Origin: CAYXPR01 sp964467255
Lineage (GTDB): Bacteria; Pseudomonadota; Alphaproteobacteria; Rickettsiales; RGZB01
Direction of reading: 5' to 3'
Length of the DNA stretch: 64,000 nucleotides
Assembly (NCBI GenBank): GCA_964467255.1
Contig: CAYXPR010000006.1
Location: 62,001-126,000, forward strand
Shown here: piece after piece, positions 1-9,418 of the stretch
Layout of the letters: the number at the start of each line of letters is the position of its first letter
Numbering within the stretch: the stretch's first letter is position 1
Position numbers and translations under genes: made by a program
The notes under the pieces: model-generated
Told to the model about the DNA's origin: nothing
The model's database searches: none
The model's input: only the letters and a program-made list of their open reading frames with translations

Positions 1-1871
1 GAGTGCTCAAGAAAGCGGCCCACAATGCTTTTGACATGGATGTTGTCCGAGAAGCCCGGCACCCCCGGCCTGAGGCAACAAATGCCGCGGATAATCAGTT
101 CAATCTTCACGCCTGCCTGTGAAGCCTCATAGAGCGCGTCAATCATTTCAGGGTCCACCAGCGAATTCATCTTCGCCCAAATGTTTGCAGGGCGGCCCGC
201 TTTGGCGTGCGCAATTTCATCGCGAATATATTGCAGCAATGTGCGCCGCATATTAGACGGCGCGATAACAATTTTCTCATACTGCTCTGGCGGTGAATAA
301 CCCGTCAGATAATTAAACAGGCGCGCGGCATCACGGCACAGCGCAGGGTCGCACGTAAAGAACGAAAGGTCGGTATAAATCTTCGCCGTGACAGGGTGGT
401 AATTGCCCGTGCCGAAATGCACATAGGAGTGCAGGCCACCCTCAACCTTCCTCACCACCAGCGACACTTTCGCGTGGGTTTTAAGCCCCACCACGCCATA
501 CACCACCTGTGCACCAGCGCGCTCTAAGTCACGCCCCCAGCGTATGTTCGCCTCTTCGTCAAAGCGCGCTTTCATTTCGACCAGTGCGGTCACTGACTTG
601 CCCGCCTCCGCCGCCTCAATCAGCGCCTTCACAATCGGCGAGTCATTGCTGGTGCGGTACAGCGTTTGCTTAATCGCAATCACATCGGGGTCGGCCGCAG
701 CTTGCCGCAAAAACTGCACCACCACGTCAAAACTCTCATACGGGTGATGCACCACAATGTCTTTGGCCTGAATGGCAGCAAAGCAATCGCCATTATAATC
801 CATGATGCGTTCGGGGAAACGGCTCGTGTGCGGCGCAAACTTTAAATCCGGACGCTTGAGTTGATACAGCATCCCGATGCCCTCGAGCCCCAGCACCCCA
901 TCTACGCGCACCACATTTTTCTGCTGCACTTTGAATTCTTCGAGCACAAAACCCAGCAGGTCGTCTGGCATGTCGGCGCTGATTTTCAGACGAATCACGC
1001 TCCCGCGGCGACGGCGTTTCACGGCAGACTCAAACACGCGCACCAAATCTTCCGCTTCGTCTTCCACTTCAATTTCGCTGTCACGATTGATACGCAGCAT
1101 GCCCGAACCAAGCAGCGTGCAGCCGGGGAACAGTGCATCCACAAACATGCGCACCACATCTTCCAGCAGCATCACGCGGTATATTTTATTTTTCTCAGCC
1201 GGCAGCACCACAAAGCGGTCGAGTTTTTGCGGCAGCAGCACGATGGCGTGCAAATCTTTCTCACCTTCCGGCGCAGACTTGGTCGCCTTTTTCTTCTTTG
1301 GCAGCACCATGAGCTTTGTGTCGCGCCTGAGGCCAAGCACAATCGCCAAGCTTAAATTCGGCAAAAACGGAAATGGGTGCGCGGGATCCACTGCAATCGG
1401 CGTCAGCGCCGGAAAAATATTGCTGAGAAAATAATCCTTCAGCCATTGTTTTTCCTGTTTGTCCACATCGGCGGGCGCCAGCACTTCAATGCCCGTGGCG
1501 GTCAGTTCATTACGCAACCCACGCCAGCATTTCTGCTGCCCTTGCATCAATTTGCCCGCGCGGCGGTTGATGCGGCGAAGCTGCTCGCGTGGCGTCAGCC
1601 CATCTTGGCTGAGTTCGGCATTGCCGTGGCGCACTTGGTCGTGCAGACCCGCCACACGCACCATGTAAAATTCATCGAGGTTGTTCGCAGAGATGGATAG
1701 AAATTTTAAACGTTCGAGCAGCGGATGCTGCTGGTTCAGCGCCTCTTCCATCACCCGCTCGTTAAATGCCAACCATGACAGTTCGCGGTTGATGAAGCGG
1801 TCTTCAGGCTTTTGGATGAACGCTTGCTTTTTGCGTTCTGATATTTTTGCCTGCATTTCTTTTCGCGCCAT
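1..1871 (-). CDS. ppk1: Polyphosphate kinase 1 (3' end cut by window edge)
   Basis: Polyphosphate kinase makes long-chain polyphosphate reversibly from ATP through a phosphohistidine. Reading leftward from the ATG at 1871, 623 codons are open to the window edge, so the C-terminal part (family length is about 690-720 residues) lies outside. The N-terminal stretch FINRELSWLAFNERV is the family's opening signature. Two conserved histidines are seen, His466 in GLKTHAK and His485 in HFGTGNYHP. They are 19 residues apart, as are the autophosphorylated and catalytic histidines of E. coli Ppk (435/454). The gene is divergent from the SRPBCC gene at 1997 across a 125-nt gap. Identity is secure. The only missing information is the C-terminus and what follows the gene. 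Confidence 0.96.
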   Translation of the reverse strand, partial: MARKEMQAKISERKKQAFIQKPEDRFINRELSWLAFNERVMEEALNQQHPLLERLKFLSISANNLDEFYMVRVAGLHDQVRHGNAELSQDGLTPREQLRRINRRAGKLMQGQQKCWRGLRNELTATGIEVLAPADVDKQEKQWLKDYFLSNIFPALTPIAVDPAHPFPFLPNLSLAIVLGLRRDTKLMVLPKKKKATKSAPEGEKDLHAIVLLPQKLDRFVVLPAEKNKIYRVMLLEDVVRMFVDALFPGCTLLGSGMLRINRDSEIEVEDEAEDLVRVFESAVKRRRRGSVIRLKISADMPDDLLGFVLEEFKVQQKNVVRVDGVLGLEGIGMLYQLKRPDLKFAPHTSRFPERIMDYNGDCFAAIQAKDIVVHHPYESFDVVVQFLRQAAADPDVIAIKQTLYRTSNDSPIVKALIEAAEAGKSVTALVEMKARFDEEANIRWGRDLERAGAQVVYGVVGLKTHAKVSLVVRKVEGGLHSYVHFGTGNYHPVTAKIYTDLSFFTCDPALCRDAARLFNYLTGYSPPEQYEKIVIAPSNMRRTLLQYIRDEIAHAKAGRPANIWAKMNSLVDPEMIDALYEASQAGVKIELIIRGICCLRPGVPGFSDNIHVKSIVGRFLEH

Positions 1872-1894
1872 CTAGTGCCTTTAAAGTAGAAAGG

Positions 1895-1924
1895 TTGACG
1901 AATAACCGGCCTTGCGGCTAATTA
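1895..1924 (+). promoter_or_regulatory. Candidate sigma-70 promoter for the SRPBCC gene
   Basis: TTGACG (1895-1900) and TAATTA (1919-1924) are separated by 18 nt in the ppk1/SRPBCC divergent gap. The -35 box is a good match and the -10 box only partial. The pairing is by eye and unconfirmed. Confidence 0.3.
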
Positions 1925-1996
1925 CATGCCTATCGTTGCTATCCTACCGGATTACTTATAGTTTTAGAAGCATAGAGGATTTTTTAAAACTCGTCC

Positions 1997-2473
1997 ATGA
2001 CCTGCCACACGGAAGAACATTTTTCTATTCATAGCCCCGCCGAGCTTTATGCGCTGGTGGTGGATATTGAGCGCTATCCTGAATTTTTGCCGTGGTGCAA
2101 ACACACCGCCATTCTGGAAAAGAAGCCAAAAATGCTGCTGGCCGACATGACTATTAATTTTAAAGCCTTCACGGAACATTTTACTTCCCGCGTGAGCCTT
2201 ACGCCGCCGAAGCCCAAAAACAAGAACAGCCTCTGCGGGCTGGAGGTTGAAGTCATCAAGGGTCCGTTCCATCACTTACACAACCGTTGGCAATTCCTTC
2301 CCGAATGCCGCGATGGCATCTCTGGCACGAACATTATCTTCACTATCGATTTCAAATTCCGCTCCAAATTGCTCGACAGCATGATTGGCTTTGTGTTTGA
2401 AGCAGCGATGCGCAAAATGGTCAGCGCGTTCGAAAAGCGCGCTGATGCGATATACGGCATTTCAGGGGAATAG
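1997..2473 (+). CDS. Coq10/RatA-like SRPBCC (START-domain) protein
   Basis: The 158-residue protein is a single START/SRPBCC lipid-binding domain of the Coq10/RatA type. It opens with the typical pattern in which a peptide resembling HSPAELYALVVDIERYPEF precedes LPWC. The family's mitochondrial members bind ubiquinone and help it reach the respiratory chain. The E. coli homologue RatA is described as a 50S-binding toxin, so automatic annotation often says toxin. In an alphaproteobacterium with UbiG nearby the ubiquinone-carrier role looks more likely, but this is inference. An AGAGGA lies 17 nt before the ATG. The gene ends exactly where the convergent ArsR-type gene ends. No partner antitoxin is visible. 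Confidence 0.85.
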   Translation: MTCHTEEHFSIHSPAELYALVVDIERYPEFLPWCKHTAILEKKPKMLLADMTINFKAFTEHFTSRVSLTPPKPKNKNSLCGLEVEVIKGPFHHLHNRWQFLPECRDGISGTNIIFTIDFKFRSKLLDSMIGFVFEAAMRKMVSAFEKRADAIYGISGE

Positions 2474-2779
2474 TTAAAGCGTGTATTCCGTCTGTTCCGG
2501 CACCGGCTGTTTTGCCGTTAAGTAGCTTGCCAGTTTTTTAATGCGCTTGCGGTTCGCAGAATAAATCACCGAGCGCCCCTCTTTGCGCGCATCAATGAGT
2601 CCGGCATTCTTCAGTTGCGACAAATGAAATGACATTGTCGTTGCCGGAATATTCAGCGTGGTCGAAATAGTACCCGCTGCAACCCCTTCTTCAGGTGCCT
2701 CCATCAGCAGGCGGAAAATCGCCAGCCGAGACTCCTGCGCAAGGGCCGCCAAGGCCTTAATTGCTTTATGTTCTTTCAT
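2474..2779 (-). CDS. ArsR-family winged-helix regulator
   Basis: This is a small DNA-binding repressor of the ArsR/SmtB fold, 101 residues from the chosen start. The frame opens earlier at 2839, but the ATG at 2779 follows a GGAGAG-rich stretch and gives the normal family N-terminus (MKEHKAIKALAALAQESRL). The recognition helix region reads ATTMSFHLSQLKNAGLI, followed by the wing REGRSVIYS. No CxC-type metal-binding cysteines are present, so it is probably not a metal sensor. No ars genes adjoin it. The nearest genes are the convergent SRPBCC gene and tRNA-Leu. The target is unknown and may be autoregulatory. Confidence 0.85.
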   Translation of the reverse strand: MKEHKAIKALAALAQESRLAIFRLLMEAPEEGVAAGTISTTLNIPATTMSFHLSQLKNAGLIDARKEGRSVIYSANRKRIKKLASYLTAKQPVPEQTEYTL

Positions 2780-2999
2780 GGTTTCTCTTTCTCTCTCCAT
2801 GCATAAATGTGAGTAACCGGCACATTCACGCGCCACCATTTACAACAATAAAGGCCGATATGGTCAAGCACCATCTACGCTGGGCGGGGGGCTTGTTGTT
2901 GTTTTTCCGTGCCATTGTGTGAAAATCGCTATTGCTTTTACCTGCCGCAGGCTTTAGTTTTCAGCCTGTTTTATGGACGGGGCTGCCCCTGACCTCTAC

Positions 3000-3084
3000 G
3001 CGGACGTGGCGAAATTGGCAGACGCACCAGATTTAGGTTCTGGCACCGCAAGGTGTGTGGGTTCAAGTCCCTCCGTCCGCACCA
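3000..3084 (+). tRNA. tRNA-Leu (anticodon UAG)
   Basis: Class II tRNA with acceptor GCGGACG/CGTCCGC, anticodon stem CCAGA/TCTGG around loop TTTAGGT (anticodon TAG), a short variable arm and a T arm with GTTCAAGTC. The CCA end is encoded. It lies 52 nt upstream of tig on the same strand. Confidence 0.96.
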
Positions 3085-3136
3085 TCACACAAACGATGGC
3101 AGCACAAATTGACACTAGATATAAGGATGCATCATC

Positions 3137-4513
3137 ATGCAGGTCACGAAGAAGAAAGAAGATAATCTGAAACGCGAATACCACGTGGTGGTTCCTGCGG
3201 GCGATATTCAAAACAGCATTAATGCCAAACTCACGCAGCTGAGCAAAACAGCGCGCCTTCCTGGCTTCCGCCCTGGCAAAGCGCCGATGGATCTGATTAA
3301 AAAGAACTACGGTACGTCCGTGATGGGCGAAGTGTTAGAGCAGGTGGTGGAAACCAGCTCCCAAGAAGCCTTAAAGAAAGAAAAAGTGCGCCCCGCCTTA
3401 AAGCCGCGCATTGAAATCGTCAGCTTCGAAGAAGGCAAAGACCTTGAATATAAAATGGCGCTGGAAGTATACCCCACTGTGCCAAAAGTGGATTACGCCA
3501 AAATTAAACTCGAGAAGTTTAAAACCGAGGCAAGCAGTAAAGAGGTCAATGAAGCGCTAAAGCGCATCGCTGACCAGTTTAAAGACTATGTGCCCTTAAA
3601 AGATGCCCGCGCCGCCAAAACCGGCGACACGGTGCGCATCGACTTCCGCGGGCTGTTAAATGGCGTGGCCTTTGAAGGCGGCACGGCAAAAGATGTACGC
3701 CTTACGCTCGGCAGCGGCACATTCCTCAAAGATTTTGAAGAAGGCGTGGTGGGCATGAAGTCCGGTGAAGAAAAGAACATCAATGTTGGCTTCCCAAAAG
3801 ACTACCACAAAGAAGACCTCGCCGGTCAGAAGACGGTGTTTGAAATTAAAGTGCACGAAATCTTAGAAGCCAAAGAACCGGCGCTAGATGATGCCTTTGC
3901 GAAAAAGCTCGGCGTCGACAGCCTCGAGAAAATCAAAGAGCAGGTTAGCAAGCAGCTGGGTCATGAATACGACCAGGCCGGTCGCACGTTACTAAAACGC
4001 CAGCTGTTCGACAGCCTTGATGGCGCATATAAATTCGATGTGCCACAGCAAATGGTCGACATGGAAATCCATGCCATCGCGCACCAGCTGGGCTTCCAGC
4101 ATGGCGAGCACGACCACAACAACCCGACTGTGTCGAAAGAAGAAGAAAAATACCGCCCACTTGCAGAACGTCGCGTGCGCCTCGGTATTTTGCTGTCTGA
4201 AATCGGCGGTATGGAAAAAGTGCAGGTCACGCCGCAAGATATTTCTCAGGCCGTAAATGTGCAGGCACGTCAGTTCCCGGGTCAGGAACAGCGCGTGTTT
4301 GAGTTCTATCAGAAAAATCCGCAAGCCCTCGCCGAATTCCACGGCCCCATCTTAGAGGAGAAAGTGGTTGATTTTCTGATTGAAAAAGCCACACTGACGG
4401 AAACCAAACTTTCAGCCGACGACCTCCAGAAAAAACTGGATGAACTCGAAAAAGCTGAAATTGCCGAAGCCTCGGGCGAAAATGCCGGTGGTAAAAAGTC
4501 CGGTAAAAAATAA
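3137..4513 (+). CDS. tig: Trigger factor, ribosome-associated chaperone
   Basis: Trigger factor binds at the ribosome exit tunnel and shields nascent chains. The 458 residues have the normal layout: an N-terminal ribosome-docking domain with the signature GFRPGKAP at residues 43-50 (the same position as in E. coli), a central FKBP-type prolyl isomerase domain (about 155-245) and a helical C-terminal chaperone domain. The C-terminus is a Lys/Gly-rich tail (GGKKSGKK). The ATG at 3137 follows AAGGA with about 10 nt spacing. It heads the conserved tig-clpP-clpX-lon cluster, linking folding with ATP-dependent proteolysis. Confidence 0.98.
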   Translation: MQVTKKKEDNLKREYHVVVPAGDIQNSINAKLTQLSKTARLPGFRPGKAPMDLIKKNYGTSVMGEVLEQVVETSSQEALKKEKVRPALKPRIEIVSFEEGKDLEYKMALEVYPTVPKVDYAKIKLEKFKTEASSKEVNEALKRIADQFKDYVPLKDARAAKTGDTVRIDFRGLLNGVAFEGGTAKDVRLTLGSGTFLKDFEEGVVGMKSGEEKNINVGFPKDYHKEDLAGQKTVFEIKVHEILEAKEPALDDAFAKKLGVDSLEKIKEQVSKQLGHEYDQAGRTLLKRQLFDSLDGAYKFDVPQQMVDMEIHAIAHQLGFQHGEHDHNNPTVSKEEEKYRPLAERRVRLGILLSEIGGMEKVQVTPQDISQAVNVQARQFPGQEQRVFEFYQKNPQALAEFHGPILEEKVVDFLIEKATLTETKLSADDLQKKLDELEKAEIAEASGENAGGKKSGKK

Positions 4514-4545
4514 CCTTCGCGGGTGTTAACGTTTTAGGAGTGTAC

Positions 4546-5190
4546 ATGAACGAGAAAACAGCCAAGCATTTTGATGAGGTGATGGATTTGGTGCCGATGG
4601 TGGTCGAACAGACCGGCCGCGGCGAACGCGCCTATGACATCTACTCGCGCCTCTTAAAAGAGCGCATCATCTTCGTCAACGGTCCGGTGCACGACTATAT
4701 GTCGCAGCTGGTGGTGGCGCAGCTGCTGTTCCTTGAATCCGAAAATCCGGATAAAGACATTTACATGTACATCAACTCGCCGGGTGGTGTGGTTACGTCT
4801 GGCCTCGCGATTTATGACACGATGCAGTATATCCGCCCGAAGGTGGCAACGCTCTGCATGGGCCAAGCCGCCTCGATGGGCAGCTTGCTGCTCACGGCGG
4901 GTGAGCCGGGCATGCGCTTTGCACTGCCGAATGCCCGCATCATGATTCACCAACCTTCTGGTGGTTTCTCCGGTCAGGCAACGGATATCGAAATCCACGC
5001 GCAGGAAATCCTGTCTCTCAAGAAGCGCCTGAATCAGATGTATGTAAAACATACGGGGCAGAAACTGGCGATTATTGAGAAAAACATGGAGCGCGATAAT
5101 TTCATGGATGCTGAAAAAGCCAAGGAATTCGGGCTGATTGACCAGATTGTAAGCAAACGCCCCGTGCCGGATGAAGAATCAAAGCGCTGA
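4546..5190 (+). CDS. clpP: ATP-dependent Clp protease proteolytic subunit
   Basis: ClpP is the tetradecameric serine peptidase chamber fed by ClpX or ClpA. The catalytic triad is Ser110 (GQAASMGS), His135 (MIHQPSGG) and Asp184 (MERDNFM). The 214-residue length is normal. A GTG two codons earlier is in frame, but AGGAG at 4536-4540 sits 5 nt before the ATG at 4546, which decides the start. It follows tig by 32 nt and probably shares its transcript. clpX follows after an 83-nt gap. Confidence 0.98.
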   Translation: MNEKTAKHFDEVMDLVPMVVEQTGRGERAYDIYSRLLKERIIFVNGPVHDYMSQLVVAQLLFLESENPDKDIYMYINSPGGVVTSGLAIYDTMQYIRPKVATLCMGQAASMGSLLLTAGEPGMRFALPNARIMIHQPSGGFSGQATDIEIHAQEILSLKKRLNQMYVKHTGQKLAIIEKNMERDNFMDAEKAKEFGLIDQIVSKRPVPDEESKR

Positions 5191-5235
5191 TTTTTAATCT
5201 GTTTTTTTCACTTTTCTTATTTTCTGCTCTCATAG

Positions 5236-5241
5236 TATAAT
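5236..5241 (+). promoter_or_regulatory. Candidate -10 box upstream of clpX
   Basis: A perfect TATAAT lies 32 nt before the clpX start in an AT-rich gap. No convincing -35 is seen; TTCTTA at 5214-5219 would give 16 nt spacing. It may give clpX a promoter separate from clpP. Confidence 0.4.
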
Positions 5242-5273
5242 GAAAGCAGGTGTTGCTTAGGAGTAAGGGTTCG

Positions 5274-6557
5274 ATGACCGATAAAACCACAGAAACCAAC
5301 GATTCGGACAATACATTATATTGTTCCTTCTGCGGAAAAAGCCAACACGAGGTGAAGAAACTCATCGCGGGTCCGGCGGTGTTTATCTGCAACGAATGTG
5401 TTGAGCTGTGCCTCGACATCATCCGCGAGGAAACCAAATCTCCGCTGGGTCTGGATAGCGATGGTGGCGTGCCAAAGCCGCAGGACATCCGCAAAGTGCT
5501 TGATGATTACGTCATCGGTCAGGAAGACGCAAAGCGCATCCTTTCCGTGGCTGTGCACAACCATTACAAGCGCATTTATTACATCGAAAAAGGTAATACG
5601 GATATTGAACTCGCGAAGTCCAACATCCTGCTGATGGGCCCAACCGGTTGCGGTAAAACGCTGCTGGCGCAGACCCTCGCACGCATTTTGGATGTGCCGT
5701 TCACCATGGCCGATGCCACCACCCTCACCGAAGCCGGTTATGTGGGTGAAGACGTGGAAAACATCATCCTGCGCCTGCTGCAAGCTGCCGACTATAACGT
5801 TGAGCGCGCACAAAAAGGCATCGTGTATATCGACGAAGTGGATAAAATTTCCCGCAAAGGCGACAACCCTTCTATCACGCGTGACGTATCCGGCGAAGGC
5901 GTGCAACAAGCGCTGCTCAAAATCATGGAAGGCACTGTGGCTTCTGTGCCGCCGCAAGGTGGTCGTAAGCATCCGCAGCAGGAATTCCTGCAGGTGGACA
6001 CCTCAAACATCCTCTTCATTTGCGGCGGTGCGTTCGCGGGTGTAGAAAAAATCATCGCGAAGCGCGAAATGGGCAGTTCCATTGGCTTTGGCGCGACGGT
6101 CAACAACCAAGAAAAGCTCAATACGGGCAAGCTTTTGTCCAAAATTGAGCCAGATGACCTGATTAAATTCGGCCTGATTCCGGAATTCGTCGGCCGCTTG
6201 CCGGTGCTCGCCACGCTGGATGATCTGGACGATGGCGCACTCATTTCCATCCTCACCGAACCGAAAAATGCGCTCGTGAAGCAGTACCAAAAGCTGTTCG
6301 AGATGGAAAATGTGGATCTGAAGTTCACTGAAGGTGCGCTGCTTGCCATCGCACGCAAAGCCATCGAGCGCAAAACGGGCGCTCGTGGTCTGCGCGCCAT
6401 CTTGGAAGAAACGCTGCTTGATTTGATGTATGAAATCCCGAGCATGGAGAATGCCGAGAGCGTCACCATCAATGAAAAAGTGGTGGCTGGCACGGCAAAA
6501 CCGCTCGTCACCTTCAGCAGCAGCAGCGAAGGTAAGAAGAAATCCAAGAAAAAATAA
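5274..6557 (+). CDS. clpX: Clp protease ATP-binding unfoldase ClpX
   Basis: ClpX is the AAA+ unfoldase that threads tagged proteins into ClpP. The 427-residue protein has the N-terminal zinc-binding domain with Cys17, Cys20, Cys39 and Cys42, the Walker A motif GPTGCGKT at 122-129, a Walker B region with VYIDEVDKI, and the RGLRAILEE sensor-2 region near the C-terminus. The start is the ATG at 5274, preceded by AGGAGTAAGG. Earlier in-frame TTG codons at 5250 lie upstream of this ribosome-binding site. It ends in a Lys/Ser-rich tail. A 120-nt gap separates it from lon. Confidence 0.98.
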   Translation: MTDKTTETNDSDNTLYCSFCGKSQHEVKKLIAGPAVFICNECVELCLDIIREETKSPLGLDSDGGVPKPQDIRKVLDDYVIGQEDAKRILSVAVHNHYKRIYYIEKGNTDIELAKSNILLMGPTGCGKTLLAQTLARILDVPFTMADATTLTEAGYVGEDVENIILRLLQAADYNVERAQKGIVYIDEVDKISRKGDNPSITRDVSGEGVQQALLKIMEGTVASVPPQGGRKHPQQEFLQVDTSNILFICGGAFAGVEKIIAKREMGSSIGFGATVNNQEKLNTGKLLSKIEPDDLIKFGLIPEFVGRLPVLATLDDLDDGALISILTEPKNALVKQYQKLFEMENVDLKFTEGALLAIARKAIERKTGARGLRAILEETLLDLMYEIPSMENAESVTINEKVVAGTAKPLVTFSSSSEGKKKSKKK

Positions 6558-6614
6558 GCGCTTAACGCGATTATCCCCATTGGGCGGGTTTCTTGCGCTA
6601 TCTAGGCTTATGGC

Positions 6615-6645
6615 CTTGATATCCGCGGCATCGCTCCTATATAAT
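6615..6645 (+). promoter_or_regulatory. RpoH-type heat-shock promoter of lon (overlapping sigma-70-like boxes)
   Basis: CTTG (6615-6618), 17 nt, then CCTATAT (6636-6642) matches the alphaproteobacterial sigma-32 pattern CTTG-N17-CYTATNT. The same bases read as TTGATA-18-TATAAT, a near-consensus sigma-70 promoter. It lies 33 nt before the lon start, where a transcript start is expected. Dual use by both sigma factors is inference. Confidence 0.65.
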
Positions 6646-6677
6646 GCCTGTAGCAATTTTTGTGGCGGGAGCGCGCG

Positions 6678-9101
6678 ATGTTTGGCAAATCTTCTCATTC
6701 TGATAATGCAGACGCGCAGGTGTATCCCGTCCTTCCGTTGCGCGACATCGTGGTGTTCCCCGGCATGATTGTGCCGCTGTTCGTTGGCCGCGAAAAATCC
6801 ATCAAAGCCCTTGAAGAAGTTGCGAAGGAAGACCGTAAAATCCTCCTCGCCACCCAGAAAAATGCCGCGCTCGATGAACCGGCAACAGAAGATATTTACC
6901 GCATCGGTACGCTCTCCACCATTCTCCAGCTGTTAAAGCTGCCGGATGGCACCGTGAAGGTGCTGGTGGAAGGCAGCAGCCGTGCCAAAATCAATGCGTT
7001 TGTGGAAAACCCCGGTTTCTTCCAAGCCCTCGCCGAAGATTTAGCTGAAGATGAGCGCGACCCGCAGGAAATTGAAGCGCTGCGCCGCTCGGTAATTTCC
7101 GAGTTCGAAGAATATCTGAAGCTGAACAAAAAAATTCCGCCGGAAATTTTAAGCTCGCTCGGGCAGATTGAAGATGCCTCACGCCTGTGCGACACCATTG
7201 CCTCGCACCTCACACTGAAAATCAACGAAAAGCAGGCGTTACTCGAGAACACCAGCCTTGCGGCCCGCCTTGAAAAAGTGCTCGAGATGATGGAGCGTGA
7301 AATCGGTGTAATGAACACTGAACGCAAAATCCGCAGCCGCGTAAAGCGCCAGATGGAAAAAACCCAGAAAGAGTATTATTTGAATGAGCAGATGAAGGCC
7401 ATTCAGAAAGAACTGGGCGATGGCGAAGGCAAAGACGAACTCGTCGAGCTGGAAGAAAAAATCAGGAAGACCAAGCTGAACAAAGAAGCGCGCGATAAGT
7501 CCCTCGGTGAGCTGAAAAAGCTGCGCCAGATGAGTCCGCTTTCTGCCGAAGCTACGGTGGTGCGCAACTATCTCGACTGGATTGTGAACATTCCGTGGAA
7601 GCGCCGCACGAAAGTGAAGGCTGACCTTGCGCTCGCGCAGGAAATTTTAGAGCGCGACCATTACGGCCTCGAAAAAGTGAAAGATCGTATTTTGGAACAT
7701 CTCGCGGTGCAACAGCGCACCAAAAATAATTCCAAAGGGCCGATTCTATGTTTCGTGGGCCCTCCAGGCGTGGGCAAAACCTCACTCGCCAAATCCATTG
7801 CCGAAGCCACGGGCCGCAACTTCGTGCGCATTTCACTGGGCGGCGTGCGCGATGAGGCGGAAATCCGCGGTCACCGCCGCACTTACATCGGCTCCATGCC
7901 GGGTAAAATTATTCAATCGATGAAAAAAGCGAAGAGCTCAAACCCGCTTTTCCTCTTAGATGAAATCGATAAAATGGGCACCGACTTCCGTGGCGACCCC
8001 GCTTCGGCGCTGCTGGAAGTGCTCGACCCCGAACAGAATAGCGCGTTCAACGACCATTATCTGGAAGTGGATTATGACCTGTCTGAAGTCATGTTCCTTA
8101 CCACCGCGAACACATTGAACATTCCGCGCCCGCTGCTCGACCGCATGGAAGTCATCCGCTTGTCGGGTTACACGGAAGAGGAAAAAGTGGAAATTGCCAA
8201 GCGCCATTTGGTTCCGAAAGTGCGCAAAGACCATGCGCTTTCGGAGAAAGAATGGAATATTTCTGATGATGCGCTGCATGAGCTGATTCGCAAATACACC
8301 CGCGAGTCCGGTGTGCGTAACCTTGAGCGCGAAATCGCAAAAATGGCACGCAAATCCATTAAGGAAATGATGGTGAAGAAAAGCAAATCTCTCACCGTTT
8401 CGATGAAGAATTTGCGCAAATTCGCCGGCGTGGAACGCTTCGATTATGGCCGTATGGATGAACAGGATCGCGTGGGCGTAACCACGGGCCTTGCTTACAC
8501 AGAATCTGGTGGCGACTTGCTGCCGATTGAAGCGGTGCTCATTCCGGGCAAGGGTCGCTTCTCCATCACCGGTAACGTAAAAGACGTGATGAAAGAATCC
8601 TCGCAAGCCGCGTGGAGCTACATCCGCTCGCGCTCGCTGGAGTTCGGCATTATCCCGCCGAAATTCCAGGATAACGACATTCACATTCACGTGCCCGAAG
8701 GCGCAATTCCGAAAGACGGCCCTTCCGCCGGTGTGGCAATGTGCACGTCGATGGTGTCAGCCCTCACGGGCATTCCGGTGTCAAAATCCGTTGCCATGAC
8801 GGGGGAAATTTCTCTGCGTGGGCAGGTGATGCCGATTGGCGGCCTGAAAGAAAAACTTTTGGCGGCACTGCGCGGCGGTATTGAAACGGTGCTCATTCCC
8901 GAAAAGAACGTGAAGGATTTAGAAGACCTTCCGGCAAACGTGAGGAAGAGCTTGAAAATTGTGCCGGTGAAAACCGTAGATGAAGTGCTGAAAGCCGCAC
9001 TCACAAAACCGTTGGTGCCGATTGAGTGGAAAGAGCCTGCAAAAGACGTGGCCGCCGCAAAGACCGGAAAAGACGGTGCGGAAGGCATCTTAACACATTA
9101 A
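6678..9101 (+). CDS. lon: ATP-dependent Lon protease
   Basis: Lon is a homo-hexameric AAA+ protease that removes misfolded and regulatory proteins. The 807 residues contain the N-terminal LON substrate domain (about 10-205), the AAA+ module with Walker A GPPGVGKTS near 361-369 and Walker B FLLDEIDKMG, and the C-terminal protease domain with Ser683 in KDGPSAG and Lys726 in GGLKEKL. These are spaced 43 residues, exactly as in E. coli (679/722). The ATG at 6678 follows GCGGGAG. An earlier in-frame start at 6660 would overlap that site. A heat-shock promoter candidate sits directly upstream. Confidence 0.98.
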   Translation: MFGKSSHSDNADAQVYPVLPLRDIVVFPGMIVPLFVGREKSIKALEEVAKEDRKILLATQKNAALDEPATEDIYRIGTLSTILQLLKLPDGTVKVLVEGSSRAKINAFVENPGFFQALAEDLAEDERDPQEIEALRRSVISEFEEYLKLNKKIPPEILSSLGQIEDASRLCDTIASHLTLKINEKQALLENTSLAARLEKVLEMMEREIGVMNTERKIRSRVKRQMEKTQKEYYLNEQMKAIQKELGDGEGKDELVELEEKIRKTKLNKEARDKSLGELKKLRQMSPLSAEATVVRNYLDWIVNIPWKRRTKVKADLALAQEILERDHYGLEKVKDRILEHLAVQQRTKNNSKGPILCFVGPPGVGKTSLAKSIAEATGRNFVRISLGGVRDEAEIRGHRRTYIGSMPGKIIQSMKKAKSSNPLFLLDEIDKMGTDFRGDPASALLEVLDPEQNSAFNDHYLEVDYDLSEVMFLTTANTLNIPRPLLDRMEVIRLSGYTEEEKVEIAKRHLVPKVRKDHALSEKEWNISDDALHELIRKYTRESGVRNLEREIAKMARKSIKEMMVKKSKSLTVSMKNLRKFAGVERFDYGRMDEQDRVGVTTGLAYTESGGDLLPIEAVLIPGKGRFSITGNVKDVMKESSQAAWSYIRSRSLEFGIIPPKFQDNDIHIHVPEGAIPKDGPSAGVAMCTSMVSALTGIPVSKSVAMTGEISLRGQVMPIGGLKEKLLAALRGGIETVLIPEKNVKDLEDLPANVRKSLKIVPVKTVDEVLKAALTKPLVPIEWKEPAKDVAAAKTGKDGAEGILTH

Positions 9102-9418
9102 TTGCATTTTCTTCGCGTGCACTGAACAGCGTTCATGCTTTGCGCAATCGCTTTCATTTCACACAAACAAGATGGTGAATTCACAAGGCGTGAAGCGCGT
9201 TTGCGCGGGTTCACTGCCGTGAGATGCGCTGTTTCGATGATTGCAAGTAATTTTTTTTACAAAAAAGTGACGTTTTTTGCGCCTTGCAGCACTTTTTCAC
9301 TTGTCTTTTAAAATGGGGAGTGCTTGATTATACGCCGTATCCCGCAGGAAGCCTCGCTTCTTTAAGGTTTACAGCTAAACGTAACTAATGCCATTAACAT
9401 CCAATAAGGGAGTTTCTT
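9102..9418. other. Noncoding lon-hupB intergenic region (317 nt)
   Basis: No gene is seen. It holds AT-rich runs around 9251-9278 with a short inverted repeat (AAAAAA-GTGACG-TTTTTT). Weak promoter-like boxes follow: TTGCAG at 9284-9289 with TAAAAT at 9309-9314, spacing 19 nt. The end carries GGGAG at 9407-9411 before the hupB start. It is probably the hupB promoter region. Confidence 0.5.

Noticed and set aside
1997..2473. Toxin-antitoxin module suggested by RatA resemblance
   Set aside because: No antitoxin partner gene is adjacent and the Coq10-type ubiquinone role is more plausible here.
6558..6590. Second heat-shock promoter before lon (CTTAAC with CCCCATT)
   Set aside because: Spacing between the boxes is about half of what sigma-32 requires; the 6615-6645 site is far better.
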